This document shows, piece by piece, positions 61,168 to 64,000 of a DNA stretch of 64,000 nucleotides. A program made the position numbers and the translations under genes. The notes beneath the pieces are model-generated. The model saw nothing but the letters and a program-made list of their open reading frames with translations. It was not told the origin of the DNA and did not search any database. Each line of letters starts with the position of its first letter. Position 1 is the stretch's first letter. Origin of the DNA: Stieleria mannarensis (GTDB lineage: Bacteria > Planctomycetota > Planctomycetia > Pirellulales > Pirellulaceae); NCBI RefSeq assembly GCF_014154935.1, contig NZ_JACEHH010000037.1, forward strand, positions 26,307 to 90,306. Direction: 5' to 3'.

Positions 61168-62280
61168 ATGTGTCATTACAGCACGCCTCCGGGTTTCCAA
61201 CCGTTGTGCCAAACGCTTGCTTCGCTGGCCCCGCGCTGGCGCACCACGCGTGATTGGCCCGCCCAATCACTGTCGTTGTGTGGGCAACACGGGATCTTTT
61301 ATGGGCTGACCGGATTCGAACCACCGGGCGACGAACAGCAGGTCTGGACTGCTGCCGAGCAGATTGAAACGCTGATCGAACTTGCTCGGGCAGATCTGTT
61401 GACCACGTTCGTCATCACACAACATCTCGGCGCGATTAAACGGATCGCAGCATCGGACCGGCTCGCGGGCGATGACGCGATTGAAAGCGGATTGCAAACG
61501 ACCGTGCTGCCGTCGCTGCTGGACGGTTCGACGATCGGCTCGGTCGGCATCAGTCATTTGACCACCAGTCGGTTGCACTTGGACCGCCCCGCCGTCGTCG
61601 CGACGGAGGTCGACCATGGTTATCGGCTGCGGGGCACGATCCCCTGGGTCACCGGGGCGCCGGCGGTCGGCTACGTCGTCGTTGGTGCAACGCTGGATGA
61701 TGCCACACAGATCCTGGCGTTGATCTCGCCCAATGATCCAGGCGTTTACCCTGGGCCCGGCGCAGAGATGATCGCGATGACGGCAAGCTGCACCGACGCG
61801 ATCGAACTGCGAGACGTCTTCGTCCCTCAGGAGCACGTCCTTTCAGGCCCGCGCGAAAACGTCTTGGTTGCGGCGAAACCGACCGGCGACGCGCCGAGTG
61901 GTGCCGGTGGATTGCAAACCTCCGCACTCGCGCTCGGATTGTCCTACGCCGCGCTGGATTACTTGCGTGACGAATCCGACCGGCGCGACAACTTGACGCC
62001 GATCGTCGATCGATTTCGTCACGAACATCAACAGTTGCACGAGACGATTCGCGCCGCCGCCAACGGAGACACCCAACACGACTCGGCAACGATTCGCTCG
62101 CTGGCCAACGGCTTGGTCGCGCGCACGACCGCCGCCGCGATGACGACCGCCAAAGGGGCCGGCATGATGACCGACCATCCGGTCGGCCGCTGGTGCCAGC
62201 AAGCCCTGTTCTTCCTGGTCTGGAGCTGCCCCCAACCGGTCGCCCAAGCCCACCTTTGTGATTTGGCGGGGTTGGAGTGA
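61168..62280 (+). CDS. Acyl-CoA dehydrogenase-like flavoprotein
   Basis: From the ATG at 61168 the product has 370 residues. The start is chosen because the upstream frame runs antisense through glgP. The layout is that of acyl-CoA dehydrogenases: helical N-terminal domain with TTFVITQHLGAIKRIAASD, a middle beta domain with STIGSVGISHLTTSRLHLDR and LRGTIPWVTGAPAVGYVVVG, and a helical C-terminal domain. The catalytic Glu was not located and the C-terminal domain is shorter than usual, so it may be a diverged flavoprotein such as a monooxygenase-type relative. No pathway genes adjoin. An octanucleotide repeat begins at its stop codon. Confidence 0.75.
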   Translation: MCHYSTPPGFQPLCQTLASLAPRWRTTRDWPAQSLSLCGQHGIFYGLTGFEPPGDEQQVWTAAEQIETLIELARADLLTTFVITQHLGAIKRIAASDRLAGDDAIESGLQTTVLPSLLDGSTIGSVGISHLTTSRLHLDRPAVVATEVDHGYRLRGTIPWVTGAPAVGYVVVGATLDDATQILALISPNDPGVYPGPGAEMIAMTASCTDAIELRDVFVPQEHVLSGPRENVLVAAKPTGDAPSGAGGLQTSALALGLSYAALDYLRDESDRRDNLTPIVDRFRHEHQQLHETIRAAANGDTQHDSATIRSLANGLVARTTAAAMTTAKGAGMMTDHPVGRWCQQALFFLVWSCPQPVAQAHLCDLAGLE

Positions 62281-62389
62281 AGGAGTGAAGGAGTGAAGGA
62301 GTGAAGGAGTGAAGGAGTGAAGGAGTGAAGGAGTGAAGGAGTGAAGGAGTGAAGGAGTGAAGGAGTGAAGGAGTGAAGGAGTGAAGGAG
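62274..62389 (+). repeat. Octanucleotide microsatellite AGGAGTGA, about 13.6 copies
   Basis: From 62281 thirteen perfect AGGAGTGA units are followed by AGGAG. The stop of the flavoprotein gene (GGAGTGA) is the first unit, so the array seems to have grown from it. Each unit resembles the Shine-Dalgarno sequence and contains TGA; with period 8 the TGA falls in all three frames. Confidence 0.95.
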
Positions 62390-62485
62390 CTGGGAGAATG
62401 ATATGGGGCAGAATAATGTAATCCAGTCACTGATGCCCATTCTTCATCGTTTTGCCCCTTCTCATTCTGCCTCCCTCTCTCCCTT

Positions 62486-62713
62486 TCAAAACTCCGCGTT
62501 CCCCGGCGTCCTGGGAATTGGGATCACGTCGCGGATGTTGGTCATCCCGGTGACGTATTGCACGGCGGGTTCCAGGCCGAGCCCCAATCCCGCGTGCGGC
62601 ACGGTGCCGTATTTCCGCAAATCGATGTACCACCAATAGTCATCCTTGCTGAGCGGCTGGGCGTCCATTCGTTTGCGCAGCACATCCAGCCGTTCTTCCC
62701 GTTGGCTACCGCC
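62486..62713 (-). pseudogene. asnS: 3' fragment of an asparaginyl-tRNA synthetase gene
   Basis: The frame ending at the TGA 62486-62488 encodes [18 protein letters not shown], then [25 protein letters not shown] and [16 protein letters not shown]. These are the motif 3 region and C-terminus of class II AsnRS, including GTVPHAG. Upstream of 62713 the similarity stops abruptly, so about 75 of some 440-460 residues remain. No start, no ribosome-binding site: a truncated remnant. The usual Gly-Phe-Glu-Arg of motif 3 reads GLEP here, so it would not bind ATP normally. Confidence 0.85.
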
Positions 62714-62819
62714 GAGTCCCCGACTTCGCGTGGGGCCCCGGTGCGTCGACAAACGAACCGCGACACCAGTAGACTAGTGCCTAAGTCCTTCACTCCTCCA
62801 TTGAGTCAATCTTCCATCG

Positions 62820-63785
62820 ATGGCCATCGGAATCGACCCCACCGTCGACTACGTCTTCAAGCTGCTTCTCGGCAGCCCAGAGCATCCGGCGATCACGCTG
62901 CACTTTCTCAACGCGATTCTCGGCGATGAAATTCAGATCACAGAGGTCGAGATTCTCAATCCGATCTTGGGCAAAGAAGACGACTTTGACAAATTGTCGA
63001 TTCTGGATGTGGTGGCACGTGATTCGACCGGCCGGTTGTACGACATCGAAATGCAAACCACGCTCCCCGCGGGGCTATCGCAGCGACTGGCCTATTACAC
63101 CGCCTCCCTTTACGTGGGCCAGATCAGTGAAGGTGACGACTACACGCTGCTGCATCCGGCCATCAGCATCTGCGTCCTCGACGCGATCCTGTTCCGTCAA
63201 TCACCACAAATCCACGGCGATTTCCGGCTGCGGAGTCGCGATGGCAGCCTGAAATTGACAGACGGCCTGCAAATCCACCTTCTTGAGTTGCCTAAGTACA
63301 CAGTTCCGAGCGATAATCGAGTGATCACGGATCCGGTGGACGCGTGGTGCCACTTCTTCTGTCGCGCCGAAACCATGTCGGCCCAGGAAATCGAACAGCG
63401 ATTCAACTCCCCCGCCTTTAGCGAAGCTGCCAAGGTTCTCGAAATGATCCAACGAACGCCGCAACAACGAAGCCAGTACGAACTACGCCTGAAAGCACAG
63501 CGTGATGAACGGGCCAGAATGCAGTACGCAGTCGAGCAGGCACGGCAAGAGGCGAAAGCAGAGGGCAAAGCAGAGGGGCGAGCAGAGGGGCGAGCAGAGG
63601 GGCGAGCAGAGGGTCGAGCAGAGGGTCGAGCAGAGGGTCGAGCAGAGGGAGAAGCACTTGGGCGAATTGAAATGCTCCGAGAATTTCTTGGCGTCGATCA
63701 GATATCAACGGCGGGATTAACGCTGGAGCAGTTAGCCGCACTCGAAAGTGACCTTCAACGCCGGCTTCGCGAGCGAGGCGTCTAA
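62820..63785 (+). CDS. Rpn-family (PD-(D/E)XK) recombination-promoting nuclease
   Basis: The 321-residue protein starts DPTVDYVFKLLLGSPEHPAI, the signature of the Rpn/YhgA PD-(D/E)XK nuclease-transposase family. The catalytic core is visible: LSILDVVARDSTGRLYDIEM followed by Gln (Asp, then ExQ). A four-residue repeat (AEGK, six AEGR, AEGE) of 12-bp units follows in the C-terminal helix, which ends in EMLREFLGV and LRERGV. Members promote recombination and are common next to mobile DNA; here the neighbours are an asnS fragment and an IS66-like fragment. The helix repeats form a flexible charged linker. Confidence 0.9.
   Translation: MAIGIDPTVDYVFKLLLGSPEHPAITLHFLNAILGDEIQITEVEILNPILGKEDDFDKLSILDVVARDSTGRLYDIEMQTTLPAGLSQRLAYYTASLYVGQISEGDDYTLLHPAISICVLDAILFRQSPQIHGDFRLRSRDGSLKLTDGLQIHLLELPKYTVPSDNRVITDPVDAWCHFFCRAETMSAQEIEQRFNSPAFSEAAKVLEMIQRTPQQRSQYELRLKAQRDERARMQYAVEQARQEAKAEGKAEGRAEGRAEGRAEGRAEGRAEGRAEGEALGRIEMLREFLGVDQISTAGLTLEQLAALESDLQRRLRERGV
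63558..63653 (+). repeat. In-gene minisatellite, 12 bp x 8
   Basis: Eight 12-bp units (GCAGAGGGGCGA and variants) encode AEGK, six AEGR and AEGE in the C-terminal part of the Rpn-like protein. The period is a multiple of three. Confidence 0.92.
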
Positions 63786-63815
63786 CACCGTTTTCTTTGC
63801 GTCTCCGCGGGACTT

Positions 63816-64000
63816 CTATGTGGTGCCACCCAGCAAATAGCCAGGCCCACGACAGTCAATGTGATTGATAACAAAGTCACAGTCGTCGCTTGGTTGGTGG
63901 GGGGCATCATTCACGTCATCACCTAAGTCGAACAGGTCCAACTGCGAGCCACCTTCGACGTGCGTTTCGGAAGACCTGCCGAAGAGCTTGCCGAAATACA
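63816..64000 (-). pseudogene. IS66 transposase (TnpC)-like fragment, cut by window edge
   Basis: Read from the right edge the minus strand encodes YFGKLFGRSSETHVEGGSQL, then DLFDLGDD, and ends at a TAG (63816-63818) after about 60 codons. The phrase GRSSE followed by QL-L-L resembles the N-terminal region of IS66-family TnpC (KLFGRSSEK). In that family several hundred residues follow, so the early stop indicates truncation or frameshift. The start lies outside the window. Confidence 0.45.

Noticed and set aside
61295..61330. tRNA-like string with GGATTCGAACC
   Set aside because: It is within the flavoprotein gene and no acceptor stem or cloverleaf arms can be formed around it.
58327..62280. 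Plus-strand open frame of 1317 codons through glgP
   Set aside because: Only the last 370 codons (from 61168) look like protein (acyl-CoA dehydrogenase-like). The rest is antisense to glycerate kinase and glgP, crosses the heptamer array and has no motif. High GC makes such antisense frames long.
62274..62389. Octamer array as a coding repeat
   Set aside because: The unit contains TGA and period 8 puts stops in all plus-strand frames; the minus-strand reading (LLHSFTPS repeats) has no start or gene context.

Overview
The window looks like a chromosome segment of a planctomycete of the Pirellulaceae type (Rhodopirellula/Stieleria-like; inferred from gene content, no search was run). The signs are a sulfatase with a formylglycine-type Cys, six Ser/Thr kinases (several with MJ0042 zinc ribbons, beta-propellers or leucine-rich repeats), ECF sigma factors paired with kinases, a TIGR03000-like domain, DUF1570-like and DUF4349-like secreted proteins, and high GC with much non-coding repeat DNA.

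Region 1 (1-8.5 kb, all minus strand): a dCache-sensor Ser/Thr kinase, two overlapping dynamin-like large GTPases with C-terminal membrane segments, an ExbB/MotA-type channel protein and an ABC-F ATPase cut by the left edge. The kinase and the GTPase pair form a tight operon and are the best candidate for an undescribed system: an envelope sensor kinase wired to a membrane-remodelling GTPase pair. Region 2 (8.7-30.1 kb): mostly housekeeping genes, namely a sulfatase, di-haem peroxidase, MutY (with Glu where the catalytic Asp is expected), a PDZ protein, ImuA/ImuB mutagenesis proteins without ImuC, a DUF4349 lipoprotein, a BON-like protein, OsmC, PurM, GlgX, dCTP deaminase, an orphan ABC permease and a DUF1570 metallopeptidase.

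Region 3 (about 30.2-57.4 kb) reads as an accessory signalling island. By eye it is less GC-rich than its flanks. It holds five Ser/Thr kinases (one of 2329 residues), two ECF sigma factors, a secreted CAP protein, a sialidase-like protein, a phosphoribosyltransferase, two tandem secreted paralogues of unknown function, a secreted LRR protein and an IS fragment. Region 4 (57.4-64 kb): glycerate kinase, glycogen phosphorylase and an acyl-CoA dehydrogenase-like protein, then a junction of debris with the 3' end of an asparaginyl-tRNA synthetase gene, an Rpn-type nuclease and an IS66-like fragment cut by the right edge.

The intergenic DNA is rich in structured repeats. Two families of paired inverted units share a GTAG head and a GCCA(A) hairpin loop, which is the layout of REP/REPIN elements moved by RAYT transposases. 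There are other inverted repeats, a 246-bp tandem duplication with AT-rich 20-bp hairpins, and microsatellites of period 7 (G-quadruplex-capable) and 8 (Shine-Dalgarno-like). Minisatellites inside genes always have periods divisible by three. Start codons were chosen by domain layout and nearby ribosome-binding sites; several are GTG or TTG.
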